A stretch of 64,000 nt of DNA from Verrucomicrobiales bacterium (GTDB lineage: Bacteria > Verrucomicrobiota > Verrucomicrobiia > Limisphaerales > UBA1100), in contig SYLI01000053.1 of assembly GCA_005809105.1 (NCBI GenBank), positions 1 to 64,000 of the forward strand, given 5' to 3'. Numbering within the stretch: position 1 is the stretch's first letter; every line of letters starts with the position of its first letter. The notes below the pieces were generated by a model. It worked only from the letters and a program-made list of their open reading frames with translations, had not been told where the DNA came from and did no database searches. Both the position numbers and the translations under genes were made by a program. Shown one piece after another: positions 16,010-24,415 of the stretch.

Positions 16010-16864
16010 CTAGTGGACGTGGCTTTCGAGCACGGGCACCCTGCCGCGATTGGCATTGTTCATTTCCGGCACCATGTACACCGGATTGCGGCCTTCGGCC
16101 CGCGAGACCATGCCCACATGCCAATCGGCAAAGAGGACGAAGGACGCCGGCTTTGTGGCGCTGCCCTTGCCATCCTTGTAGCCCGTCTGGTGGCGGATGG
16201 ACAGGACGTCGGGCGTGCAGACTTTCAAGTTGGCGTCGTAGCTCACCAAAAAGAAAGGGTCATTCACGGCGACGTTGGTGACGGTCTTGCCGGTGTCAAT
16301 CCCCGTGTCCGGATCGTGGAGCCTGCCGGTCCAGCTCCAGCGGTAGCCGGTCGCAACATCGCTGCCGTCAGTAGCGTCGGTGCGCTCGTTGCGGTCAAGC
16401 TGACAGGCTTCCTCCACCACCACCGCCAGCCGATCCGGCGCAGCCTGATCGAATGGCTGCTCGGACAGGCCAGAGTTCATCGAGAAACTCCATTTGTAGC
16501 CTCGCTTTTGGAAAAAGGTGTCCGCGGGGTCGTGCAGCACCTTGTTCATGCTGTCGGCATCCACAAAGCCAATGTACGTGGCCAACTGGCTTTGTTTGAC
16601 GTCTCCCCACCGAAGCCACTGCGGCAAGCCCCAGTTGCCACCGTTGCGGGGGAATTTGCTGCCGTTTTCAGGGATGAAACCCGCCATGCCGTTGGCAATC
16701 TGCTTGAGATTGCTGACTCCAATCTTGTCGCTGGCCGCCGATCGGGCCTTGCCCAAAACCGGGAACATCAAGCTGGCCAGGATGCCGATGATGGCGATCA
16801 CGACGAGCAATTCGATCAGGGTGAATCCGGCCGGGGTGCCGGGACTGGCTTTAGTCGTTTTCAT
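16010..16864 (-). CDS. Prepilin-like protein with N-terminal methylation/cleavage motif
   Basis: Type IV pilin/type II secretion pseudopilin-like protein, 284 residues. The leader ends TPAG and cleavage before FTLIELLVVIAIIGILASL is expected, with the Glu at mature position 5. Behind the hydrophobic helix come KARSAASDKIGVSNLKQIAN and a globular domain ending with FADWHVGMVSR, the common C-terminal pattern of the verrucomicrobial and planctomycetal secreted pseudopilin family. Those genomes hold many such genes and most have unknown roles. I used ATG 16864; an upstream in-frame start at 16906 adds 14 residues without adding homology. A run of seven T on the minus strand lies 74 bp upstream. 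Convergent with the Sel1 lipoprotein gene. Confidence 0.88.
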   Translation of the reverse strand: MKTTKASPGTPAGFTLIELLVVIAIIGILASLMFPVLGKARSAASDKIGVSNLKQIANGMAGFIPENGSKFPRNGGNWGLPQWLRWGDVKQSQLATYIGFVDADSMNKVLHDPADTFFQKRGYKWSFSMNSGLSEQPFDQAAPDRLAVVVEEACQLDRNERTDATDGSDVATGYRWSWTGRLHDPDTGIDTGKTVTNVAVNDPFFLVSYDANLKVCTPDVLSIRHQTGYKDGKGSATKPASFVLFADWHVGMVSRAEGRNPVYMVPEMNNANRGRVPVLESHVH

Positions 16865-17032
16865 TTCTGACAAACCCTTTTTCTGTGATTCTAGCGTGAG
16901 AGGCACGCGCCCCGCGCTGGAACCACGCCCATCTTTCCAAAAAAACCGCTTGGATTGGCTTGCGAGAGAAGGAATTGCCGCCCCCCCCAGCTCGCCCTGG
17001 CTCTTTCTAGCACGTCAGGTGCCAAAGCCCAT

Positions 17033-18328
17033 TTAGGAGTACCGAAGCGCCTCAATGGGATCCAGGTTGGCTGCGCGTCGGGCTGGATACACCCCGAATG
17101 CGATGCCGGTAGCCACGCTGATCCCCAAGGCCAGCAGCACCGACCACGGCGTGACGACGACCCTATATGCGTGGCCGGAAATGGCGTGGATGGCCCATGA
17201 CAGAAAGTACGGGAAAAACACCCCCACCACGACGCCGATCAAGCCGCCGGCCACCGACAGCACCCCCGTCTCCATCAGGAATTGTTCGACGATCTGCCTC
17301 TTCTTGGCACCCAGCGCACGCCGCACGCCAATCTCGCGCGTGCGCTCCGTCACCGTGGCCAGCATGAGGTTCATGATGCCGATGCCGCCCACCAAGAGGC
17401 TGATGGCGGCGATGCTTCCCAGCACGAAACTAAAGAGCCGCTTGGTGGCCTCGAGTGCGCGCAGTTCGTCCAGCGGCACCTCCACCACGAAGTCTTGCTT
17501 CTTGTGAAGGTCCGCCAGCGCGTGGCGAATGAGCGGCGCGGCGCGCGCCACGTCGTTCTCGGAGGCAAATTCGATGGTCAGGAAACTCAACTGCACCCGC
17601 TCCACCTGAAATGAACCCGCCGACCGCCGCACGTTCTGCTCACCCAAGTGCGTCCGAAACGTGTGCAGCGACACAAAGACGCGCCCTTCGCTGGCGGGCG
17701 CGCCACCCCCGGCGGCGGTATGGTAGACGCGGCTCAGCTCGCGCATCACCCCCACCACGGTGAAGGCCCGGTTGGCCACGCGAATTTCCTCCCCCAGCGG
17801 GCTCACATGGCCATAGAGCGTGCGGGCCAAATCCTCCGTCAGCACGCACACATTCTTCTGCTCGCGCTCGTCCCAGTCGGTCAGAAACCGGCCCTCCACC
17901 ATCTCCGTGGAGGTCATCTCGCGATACAGCGGCGGCGTGCCCACCACCTCGCATTCGGCGTGCTTGGGAAAGCGCACGCGCTTGGGCTCAATGCGCTGCG
18001 GCAGGATGCGCACAATGCCCGGCACACTGCGCCGGATGCGCTCCATGTCGGCATACTTCAAGCCATAGTCGGCGATGTAGCTGCGCTTGGCACCACCAGC
18101 GGTGGCGTCGCCGGCCGGCTTTTTGCTCCGGAGAATGATGTTGCGTGCGCCCTTCTGCCGGATGCGTTCCTGCGCCTCAAACGAGGCGCCCTCGCCAATG
18201 GCCAGCATCGCGATGACCGAGCAGACGCCAAAGATGATGCCCAGCATCGTCAGCAGCGACCGGGTCTTGTGGAGCAGCAGGCTTGCGACCCCGGCGCGCG
18301 CTCCTCGCAGCAACATGGGGAGGTTCAT
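17033..18328 (-). CDS. MacB-type ABC permease, module A
   Basis: Permease of 431 residues in the MacB/FtsX family. The first helix includes LTMLGIIFGVCSVIAMLAIG, then a large periplasmic domain (about residues 50-290), and a C-terminal FtsX domain of three helices with REIGVRRALGAKKRQIVEQF, ending YPARRAANLDPIEALRYS, the classic MacB terminus. With the ATPase next to it (4-bp overlap, ATG of this gene within the end of the ATPase) it forms a mechanotransmission pump driving substrates from periplasm to outside through the adaptor and outer-membrane protein. It is the last gene of an eight-gene run. Substrate not predictable. Confidence 0.92.
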   Translation of the reverse strand: MNLPMLLRGARAGVASLLLHKTRSLLTMLGIIFGVCSVIAMLAIGEGASFEAQERIRQKGARNIILRSKKPAGDATAGGAKRSYIADYGLKYADMERIRRSVPGIVRILPQRIEPKRVRFPKHAECEVVGTPPLYREMTSTEMVEGRFLTDWDEREQKNVCVLTEDLARTLYGHVSPLGEEIRVANRAFTVVGVMRELSRVYHTAAGGGAPASEGRVFVSLHTFRTHLGEQNVRRSAGSFQVERVQLSFLTIEFASENDVARAAPLIRHALADLHKKQDFVVEVPLDELRALEATKRLFSFVLGSIAAISLLVGGIGIMNLMLATVTERTREIGVRRALGAKKRQIVEQFLMETGVLSVAGGLIGVVVGVFFPYFLSWAIHAISGHAYRVVVTPWSVLLALGISVATGIAFGVYPARRAANLDPIEALRYS

Positions 18329-19038
18329 GCGCCCGCCATCTCCCTTTGCGCGCGGCTCACGTCGCGCACGATGCGCCCGTCGCTCATCTGCACCACGCGC
18401 GTGGCGCGCGCCGCCACCTCATCGCCGTGCGTCACCATCACGATGGTCTTGCCTTGCGCGTGCAATTCGGAAAAGAGATCCAGGATTTCGCGGCCCGTGG
18501 AAGAGTCCAGATTGCCGGTGGGTTCGTCGGCCAGAATCATCACGGGATCGTTGGCCAGCGAGCGCGCGAGGGCCACCCTCTGCTGCTGCCCTCCGGAGAG
18601 TTGTTTGGGACGGTGACCCAGGCGGTCGGACAATCCCACCCGATGCGCCAGCGCCTCACAACGGTCACGGCATTCGGAGAGCCCGAGGCCCTGGTAGGCC
18701 AGCGGCACGTGGATGTTTTCAACCACCGACAACTGGTCGATGAGGTTGTATTGCTGGAAGACAAAGCCAATACGCTGGCCGCGCATGTCGGAGAGCTCGT
18801 CGTCACCCATGTCCGACACGTCCATCCCGGCCAGCACGTAGCGCCCGCTGGTGGGCCGGTCGAGGCAGCCCAGAATGTTGAGAAGCGTGGACTTGCCCGA
18901 TCCAGACGCGCCCATGATGGCGACAAAGCTGCCCGGACTGATGGAGAGCGAGAGCGAGCGCAGCACCGTCAACTGAACCTCACCCAAGTCGTAGGTCTTG
19001 GTGAGCTGCTCGATGCGGATGATGGCGCCAGAGGCCAT
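18325..19038 (-). CDS. MacB/LolD-type ABC ATPase, module A
   Basis: ATP-binding protein of 237 residues: Walker A GASGSGKST, Q-loop FVFQQYNLIDQLS, signature LSGGQQQRVALAR, Walker B MILADEPTGNLD, and switch His in VTHGDE. All catalytic motifs are intact. The family drives MacB- or LolCE-type permeases; the partner is the gene it overlaps. In the cell it would act on the cytoplasmic face. It starts 22 bp after the end of the adaptor gene. Confidence 0.93.
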   Translation of the reverse strand: MASGAIIRIEQLTKTYDLGEVQLTVLRSLSLSISPGSFVAIMGASGSGKSTLLNILGCLDRPTSGRYVLAGMDVSDMGDDELSDMRGQRIGFVFQQYNLIDQLSVVENIHVPLAYQGLGLSECRDRCEALAHRVGLSDRLGHRPKQLSGGQQQRVALARSLANDPVMILADEPTGNLDSSTGREILDLFSELHAQGKTIVMVTHGDEVAARATRVVQMSDGRIVRDVSRAQREMAGA

Positions 19039-19060
19039 GCCAGAAACTCAAACTAGGCGG

Positions 19061-20563
19061 CTACTCATGCGCCGTCTCGGCGCTGCCATCGCCGGGATCC
19101 GAGGGCGGCGCCAGCGCCACCTCGTCCCCGTCCACAAGTCCCGACTTGATTTCGATGGTGGTTTCGTTCGACAGCCCCACCTCCACCCGCGTCCACACAG
19201 CTTTCCCGCCGCGGTGCACATAGCACCGGCTCTGCCCCCGGCGGCTGACGACGCACTGGATGGGGATGGTGGAGACGCCTTCGAGCTGAGCCACGAGGAT
19301 TTCCGCATGGGCCGTGACCCCCGGCTTGAGGTCCTCGGGCAGCGGATTGGACGGGTCATTTTCGATCCACACCTCGGCATTATACACCTTGAGATCGGGC
19401 TCGTAATAGCGGCTGTTGGTGTCGGGCAGGGGCGCGATTTTTTTGACCACTCCGCGAAACTGGCGGTCGGGCAGCGATTCAATGCGCACCTGCGCGGGCA
19501 TCCCCGGGCGCACCTGGCGCACGCGCGATTCGTGGATCTTGATCTCCACCATCATCTGCGACATGTCCGGCAGTTCCAGCAAATCCTGCCCGGGCTTCAC
19601 CTCCGTGCCCTTTTCCAAAGGGGCTGTGGAGCGCGCCGAGCTGTTGATGGTGTAGATGACCAGCCCCTCCTGCGGCGCGCGGATGAGGGTCTTTTCCTGC
19701 TGCTCCAGGAGTTTGGTGAGCACCCGCTGCTGCTCATCCATCGTGGCGCGGCGCCGGTCCACAATGGCGGCGTACGCGGCCATCGAGGCCTCGGAGTTTC
19801 GCTTGGTGCTCTTCTCGCTCACGCGCTTGTGGTCGAGCAATGCCTCAAACCGCTGCCGCTGCTTGGGCAGGTCGTAGCGTTGCAGCACCAAGAGCTCCAT
19901 GTCGTTCTGCTGCACTTGCAGCTGCTTCTGCCGCTCGGTGAATTCCTCCGCACGCACCTGCGCCTCGGTGGCGTAGCCCTTGGACTGCAGCGTCTTTGTA
20001 AGGCGGAGCTTTTCCTCGGCCCGTTTAAGCTCCTCCTCGGCAAGCGCCTTCTTGGATTTGAGCGCCAGTTCCTGCATGGGAAAGTCGCCCTCGATGTATT
20101 TCTTGAGATCGGACGCGGCGAAGAGCAGGTCAAATTCCGCCTGCTTGTCGGCCAGTGCCACCTCCTCGCGCTTGATGGCCAGGTCCTTGAGCGCGTTGGT
20201 CACCTCGCGCTGCGAATTGTCCATCGACACGCGCTGGTTGCTGATCTTTTCAACAATGGCCTCGTCGGCAAACTGCACCAGGAGCGCGCCCTTCTTCACG
20301 TACTCGCCCTCCGGCACGATGTGGACCACGGTGGCGGGCGAAGCCAGCTCGCTGGCGATCTTGATTTTTCGCGTGGAATCAATGGCGCCGCTTTCCACGA
20401 GCGTCACCCTGAAGGGCCCAGACTTCACCTTCTCCCACGCCATGGCGTCGAGCGCCGCGTCATGAGACTCGCGCCAGCGCGCGCTCATGGTGAGCCCCAC
20501 CAGCGCCAGCACCGCGACTCCCCATAATGGGTGCCGCAGGATGAATTGCTTAACTCGGGCCAT
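19061..20563 (-). CDS. HlyD/MacA-type periplasmic adaptor, module A
   Basis: Membrane-fusion (adaptor) protein of 500 residues. An N-terminal membrane anchor (HPLWGVAVLALVGLTM) is followed by a lipoyl half-motif with VVHIVPEGEYVKKGALLVQF, a long alpha-hairpin of roughly 250 residues rich in Glu/Lys/Gln (coiled coil), the second lipoyl half with IRAPQEGLVIY, and beta-barrel and membrane-proximal domains. The hairpin should dock on the outer-membrane protein encoded just upstream. Compared with the paralogue at 24416-26581 it lacks both the LysM-like insertion and the C-terminal extension, and serves as the reference for their boundaries. ATG 20563 lies 12 bp from the preceding stop. Confidence 0.9.
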   Translation of the reverse strand: MARVKQFILRHPLWGVAVLALVGLTMSARWRESHDAALDAMAWEKVKSGPFRVTLVESGAIDSTRKIKIASELASPATVVHIVPEGEYVKKGALLVQFADEAIVEKISNQRVSMDNSQREVTNALKDLAIKREEVALADKQAEFDLLFAASDLKKYIEGDFPMQELALKSKKALAEEELKRAEEKLRLTKTLQSKGYATEAQVRAEEFTERQKQLQVQQNDMELLVLQRYDLPKQRQRFEALLDHKRVSEKSTKRNSEASMAAYAAIVDRRRATMDEQQRVLTKLLEQQEKTLIRAPQEGLVIYTINSSARSTAPLEKGTEVKPGQDLLELPDMSQMMVEIKIHESRVRQVRPGMPAQVRIESLPDRQFRGVVKKIAPLPDTNSRYYEPDLKVYNAEVWIENDPSNPLPEDLKPGVTAHAEILVAQLEGVSTIPIQCVVSRRGQSRCYVHRGGKAVWTRVEVGLSNETTIEIKSGLVDGDEVALAPPSDPGDGSAETAHE

Positions 20564-20575
20564 CGTTATTCTTTT

Positions 20576-22318
20576 TCAGTTTCGGAAAATCTGATCCGGG
20601 GGCACCACCTCTGGCAGCGCCGCGCCTCCTCCGTTGACCGGGCCCTTGCCCTCCCCGGGAAGGCGCTGGGGCCGGAGCCAAAACTGGGTGCCTTCGACGT
20701 TAAGGGTCCCCAGCTCCTTCAACAAATTGAGGCGCGTCACGTGGTAGTCCACCATCGCCTCCGTCACGGCATTCTGCACGCGCACCAAGTCGGCCTGCGC
20801 CTCCAGCACGTCGCGGATGTCCGTGGTGGGATCCAGTTCCACCTGGATGGGCATCACCTCCACCCGCTGGCGCGCCAGGACAAGCGCGTTCTGCTGGATG
20901 AGGTAGTTCTGTCGCGCCTGTTCCAGGCTGCGCACGTCGCGCCGGATGGACTCGCGCAGTCCGTCCAGTGCGGTGGAGAGCAAGCGCAACTGTATTTCAA
21001 ACTGGATGCGCGCCGCGCGGTAGGCATTGCGCTCGGTCAACCGATCCAGCGGCAGATCGAGCTTGATGCCCGCCGCCGCCGTGGCCTGCCCCGGGCGGAT
21101 GGAGGAGTAGAATTGATTGGCGAGCTGGGCGTCGGCAATGAGTGTGAGATCCGGCAGCAGGCCATTGGAGGCGACGGCCACCTTGCGCTTGGAGTCCTCG
21201 AAACGGTCGATCGTGTTGAGAAAATCCAGCCGGTTCCCGATGGCCGCAAGGTAGCCTTCGCGCTCATCGAGCACCACGGGCTTGAGTCCCAACTGTTGCA
21301 CCTCTGCCAATGCGGTGGGATCGAGCTCCACGCGCTCGCCCAGCGGCAGGCCCAGCAGCTGCTTGAACTCATCGAGTCCGGTGCGGTAGCTCTCCACGCT
21401 GGCCAGGTATTGTTCGCGCGCGCCAAATTCCTTCTGCCGGGCCTGATCCACCTGATAGCGGGGCAGCTGCTGCGCCTCGCCCATCGCCTCGGCGCGCCGG
21501 CGCACCTCGGTAAGATTGCGGTAGTTGGTGTAGCTGTTGCGCACGGCGTCCTGCGACTGCAAGAGGCGCAGGTAATCCGTCACCACGCCGACGGCAAAGG
21601 TCTTCTGGTACTGGCTGAATTCGCGAATGCTGTAGACGACTTCGCGCTCGGCCTGCGTCAGCAACTCGGCCGCCATTTCCGAGCCGGCGCCGCGCAGCAG
21701 GGGCTGGGTGAGCGCCAGGGTGAGGCTGGGAATCTTGGGCTTGCCGTTGAAATAAAGCACGAGGTCATTGGCCAGCGTGGAGGTGATGGTGGCGCCGCTC
21801 TTGAGCAGCCGGGTGAATTCCAAGTCCAGCGACGCGTCGCCGGAGAGCCCGCCGTCCTCCGCGCGATTACCCGTGGCGCCCAAACTCGAGCCGGTGGCGC
21901 GAAAGGCGAACTCGTGGCGCGTCGCCGTCAGTTCCAGTGCCACGAGATAGAGCTGCTCGCGTTGCATTTGCAGCGGCCGGTTGTTGGCCGTCGCCATGCC
22001 CAGCGCGTTGGCCAGCGTCAACTTGCGTTGGCTGTCGGTGAAACGGTCGCGGATGATTTCCTCGGGCGCGATGGCCTTGGGATCTCGTGCGGAATAGGCC
22101 GTGTCCACGCGAAAGAGGCTGCTGCGCCCCAGCACCTGCGTCTCGCTCTCGGCCAGAATCCGGTACACCTCGCCGTCGGCGGCGGCGTGGTGGTGCGCGG
22201 CACTGCACGCCGCCAGCCCCAATGCGGCGATGCCACCCAAAACCGGGCCTGGATGAAAATGCGATGCGTTCAAAAAACCGCGCTTCCCTTTGTTGATCTG
22301 GTCAAAAATCCTCCCCAT
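20576..22318 (-). CDS. TolC-like outer membrane efflux lipoprotein, module A
   Basis: Outer-membrane factor of the TolC/OprM family, 580 residues from ATG 22318. The start MGRIFDQINKGKRG is followed by a hydrophobic stretch ending GLAAC, so a lipid-modified Cys38 is likely. After the Cys comes an extra domain of about 100 residues (DGEVYRILAE; RDRFTDSQRKLTLANALG) before the two repeated OEP coiled-coil units (SLTLALTQPLLRGAGSEM; GIKLDLPLDRLTERNAYR). The open frame runs on to 22570 but enters the upstream permease gene, so the later ATG is chosen. The shared EVYxIL motif behind the Cys also occurs in the module B protein. Confidence 0.88.
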   Translation of the reverse strand: MGRIFDQINKGKRGFLNASHFHPGPVLGGIAALGLAACSAAHHHAAADGEVYRILAESETQVLGRSSLFRVDTAYSARDPKAIAPEEIIRDRFTDSQRKLTLANALGMATANNRPLQMQREQLYLVALELTATRHEFAFRATGSSLGATGNRAEDGGLSGDASLDLEFTRLLKSGATITSTLANDLVLYFNGKPKIPSLTLALTQPLLRGAGSEMAAELLTQAEREVVYSIREFSQYQKTFAVGVVTDYLRLLQSQDAVRNSYTNYRNLTEVRRRAEAMGEAQQLPRYQVDQARQKEFGAREQYLASVESYRTGLDEFKQLLGLPLGERVELDPTALAEVQQLGLKPVVLDEREGYLAAIGNRLDFLNTIDRFEDSKRKVAVASNGLLPDLTLIADAQLANQFYSSIRPGQATAAAGIKLDLPLDRLTERNAYRAARIQFEIQLRLLSTALDGLRESIRRDVRSLEQARQNYLIQQNALVLARQRVEVMPIQVELDPTTDIRDVLEAQADLVRVQNAVTEAMVDYHVTRLNLLKELGTLNVEGTQFWLRPQRLPGEGKGPVNGGGAALPEVVPPDQIFRN

Positions 22319-22362
22319 TCTGACGCCCGCAAGGGCCGCGCCATCAATGTTTTTGTGGGAAA

Positions 22363-23649
22363 CTACGAGTGCCGCAGCGCCTCGATGGGGTCCAACGCCG
22401 CGGCACGGCGCGCCGGATAGAGACCGAACACCAGGCCCACGGCGAGCGACAGGCCAAAGGCCGCGAGCACCGACCATTCGGTGACAATGGTGGTGAGATG
22501 GAACCAGTGTTCGCGGGCCCATGCAAAGCCCCAGCCCCCCCCCACTCCGGCCAGTCCGCCGATGAGGCAAAGGATGAGCGTCTCGACCAGGAACTGCAGG
22601 ATGATGTCACCGCGCGTGGCGCCCAGTGCGCGGCGCACGCCAATCTCACGCGTGCGCTCGGTCACGGTGGCGAGCATGATGTTCATGATGCCGATGCCGC
22701 CCACCAAGAGCGAAATGCACGCGATGTAGAGCAGCATGCGGGTGTCCCGCGCGCGCTGTGCCTTGATGGCATTGAGGATGTTGAGCGGCACGATGAGTTC
22801 GTAGTCCTTCTTCTTGCGGTCCTTCTCCATGGCCGCCTTGATGAGGGGGATGGACGGCTCCACCAAATCGACCGAGGCGAACTCCAGCCGCACCTGGGTG
22901 AGCTCCACGCGCTCGAGCTTGAATGAGCCGGCGCGCGAATCCATGTCCATCTCGCCGAAGCGTGCGCGCAGCGTGGAGAGCGGCATGTACACGTTGGAAT
23001 CGAGCGGCTTGCCTTCGGGCTCGTTGCCCTGAGGGCGCTGCTCCACCCCGGACATCTCGCGCAAGAGTCCAATGACGCGAAAGTACTGGTCCTCCACGCG
23101 CACCTGCGACTCGAGCGGATCCTGATGGCCAAAGAGCCGCAGCGCTAGGCTCTCGGTCAGCACGCAGACATTGTTGCGGTGCAGTTCGTCAAACTCGGTG
23201 AGAAACCGCCCCCGTACCACAAGTGCCTTGGTGAAGTCGGGATAAAAGGGGTAGGTGCCCACAATCTGGCAGTCCTGCTGGAAACGGTCGTAGTACACCG
23301 GGCGCCGCTGCACCATCTCGGGCAGCACGCGCTTGAGGCCCGGCAGCGTGGCCTGAAGGCGGCTGGCGTCGTGGTAGGTGATGCCGTACTCGGAGACGAA
23401 ATTGCGGGTGGATGACGCGCCGGATTTTTCTTCCGCCGGCTCGATGCTTCGGATGAGGATATTGTGTGCGCCCAGCCGCTTGATGGCCTCCTGCGCGTCG
23501 TGGCTGGCACCTTCGCCAATGGCCACCAGCGTGATGACGGCCCACACGCCGATCACCATGCCCAGCATCGTGAGCCCGCTGCGCAGCTTGTGAAGGCGAA
23601 GGCTTTTAAACCCAAGCTGGATGATGCGAATGAGCGAGAACCCGTTCAT
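22363..23649 (-). CDS. MacB-type ABC permease, module B
   Basis: Paralogue of the permease at 17033-18328, 428 residues. Same layout: first helix in LTMLGMVIGVWAVITLVAIG, periplasmic domain with EYGITYHDASRLQATLPG, and C-terminal FtsX helices containing REIGVRRALGATRGDIILQF and the terminus ALDPIEALRHS. The ATPase gene overlaps its start by 4 bp. Its stop is 44 bp from the start of the module A outer-membrane gene, which is the seam of the tandem duplication. Confidence 0.92.
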   Translation of the reverse strand: MNGFSLIRIIQLGFKSLRLHKLRSGLTMLGMVIGVWAVITLVAIGEGASHDAQEAIKRLGAHNILIRSIEPAEEKSGASSTRNFVSEYGITYHDASRLQATLPGLKRVLPEMVQRRPVYYDRFQQDCQIVGTYPFYPDFTKALVVRGRFLTEFDELHRNNVCVLTESLALRLFGHQDPLESQVRVEDQYFRVIGLLREMSGVEQRPQGNEPEGKPLDSNVYMPLSTLRARFGEMDMDSRAGSFKLERVELTQVRLEFASVDLVEPSIPLIKAAMEKDRKKKDYELIVPLNILNAIKAQRARDTRMLLYIACISLLVGGIGIMNIMLATVTERTREIGVRRALGATRGDIILQFLVETLILCLIGGLAGVGGGWGFAWAREHWFHLTTIVTEWSVLAAFGLSLAVGLVFGLYPARRAAALDPIEALRHS

Positions 23650-24383
23650 GACGCCCGGCCCTTGGCGCCGTTTGCCGCGGCGACCATGCTGCGTTCATGG
23701 TGCTCCACGCGATCCACCAAGCCGTCCATGAGGTGAATCACCCGCTCGGCGCGAAGCGCCACTTTGGGGTCGTGGGTGACGATGATGATGGTCCGCCCAT
23801 CGGCGTGCAGTTCGTCGAGCAGCGCGAGAATTTCCTCGCCCGTGGTGGAGTCCAGGTTGCCCGTCGGCTCGTCGGCCAGCACCATGAGCGGATTGTTGGC
23901 CAGCGAACGCGCCACGGCCACGCGCTGCTGCTGCCCGCCGGAGAGCTGCATGGGCCGGTGATCGAGCCGCCCGCGCAGCCCCACCTTGAGCGCGAGGCCA
24001 GCGCAGTGGTCGTAGCAGGAGCGGATATCGCGCCCCTGATAGAACAGCGGCACGTGGATGTTCTCCACCACGTTGAGCTGCGGAATGAGGTTGTACGATT
24101 GGAAGATGAACCCGATGCGCTGACCGCGGATCTGCGAGAGCTGCCGGTCGCTCATCGCCGAAACGTCCTCGCCGCCCAGCCGGTACACGCCCCCGGTGGG
24201 GCGATCCAGACAGCCCAGAATGTTGAGCAGCGTGGACTTGCCCGACCCCGACGGGCCCATGAGCGCCACATAGCTGCCTTCCAAGACCTCAATGTTCACG
24301 CCATTCAAGGCGGGCACCTTGACCTGACCAAGGTTATACACCTTGGTCAGCGCCCGGATATCAATGATGGCCTTGTTGCTCAT
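23646..24383 (-). CDS. MacB/LolD-type ABC ATPase, module B
   Basis: ATPase of 245 residues from ATG 24383 (MSNKAIIDIRALTKVYNLG); a second ATG at 24401 would add six residues. Walker A GPSGSGKST, signature LSGGQQQRVAVAR, Walker B MVLADEPTGNLD and switch VTHDPK are intact. A C-terminal tail of about 20 residues (VDRVEHHERSMVAAANGAKG) extends beyond the normal end. It energises the permease it overlaps. It begins 32 bp after the adaptor stop. Confidence 0.92.
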   Translation of the reverse strand: MSNKAIIDIRALTKVYNLGQVKVPALNGVNIEVLEGSYVALMGPSGSGKSTLLNILGCLDRPTGGVYRLGGEDVSAMSDRQLSQIRGQRIGFIFQSYNLIPQLNVVENIHVPLFYQGRDIRSCYDHCAGLALKVGLRGRLDHRPMQLSGGQQQRVAVARSLANNPLMVLADEPTGNLDSTTGEEILALLDELHADGRTIIIVTHDPKVALRAERVIHLMDGLVDRVEHHERSMVAAANGAKGRAS

Positions 24384-24415
24384 CGGGAGTGCGAAAAGCA
24401 TCGCGCCGCGCCAAC

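Noticed and set aside
16939-16945. Run of seven A on the plus strand (seven T on the minus) as an intrinsic terminator of the efflux operon
   Set aside because: No stable stem precedes it on the minus strand, and it is about 90 bp beyond the permease stop.
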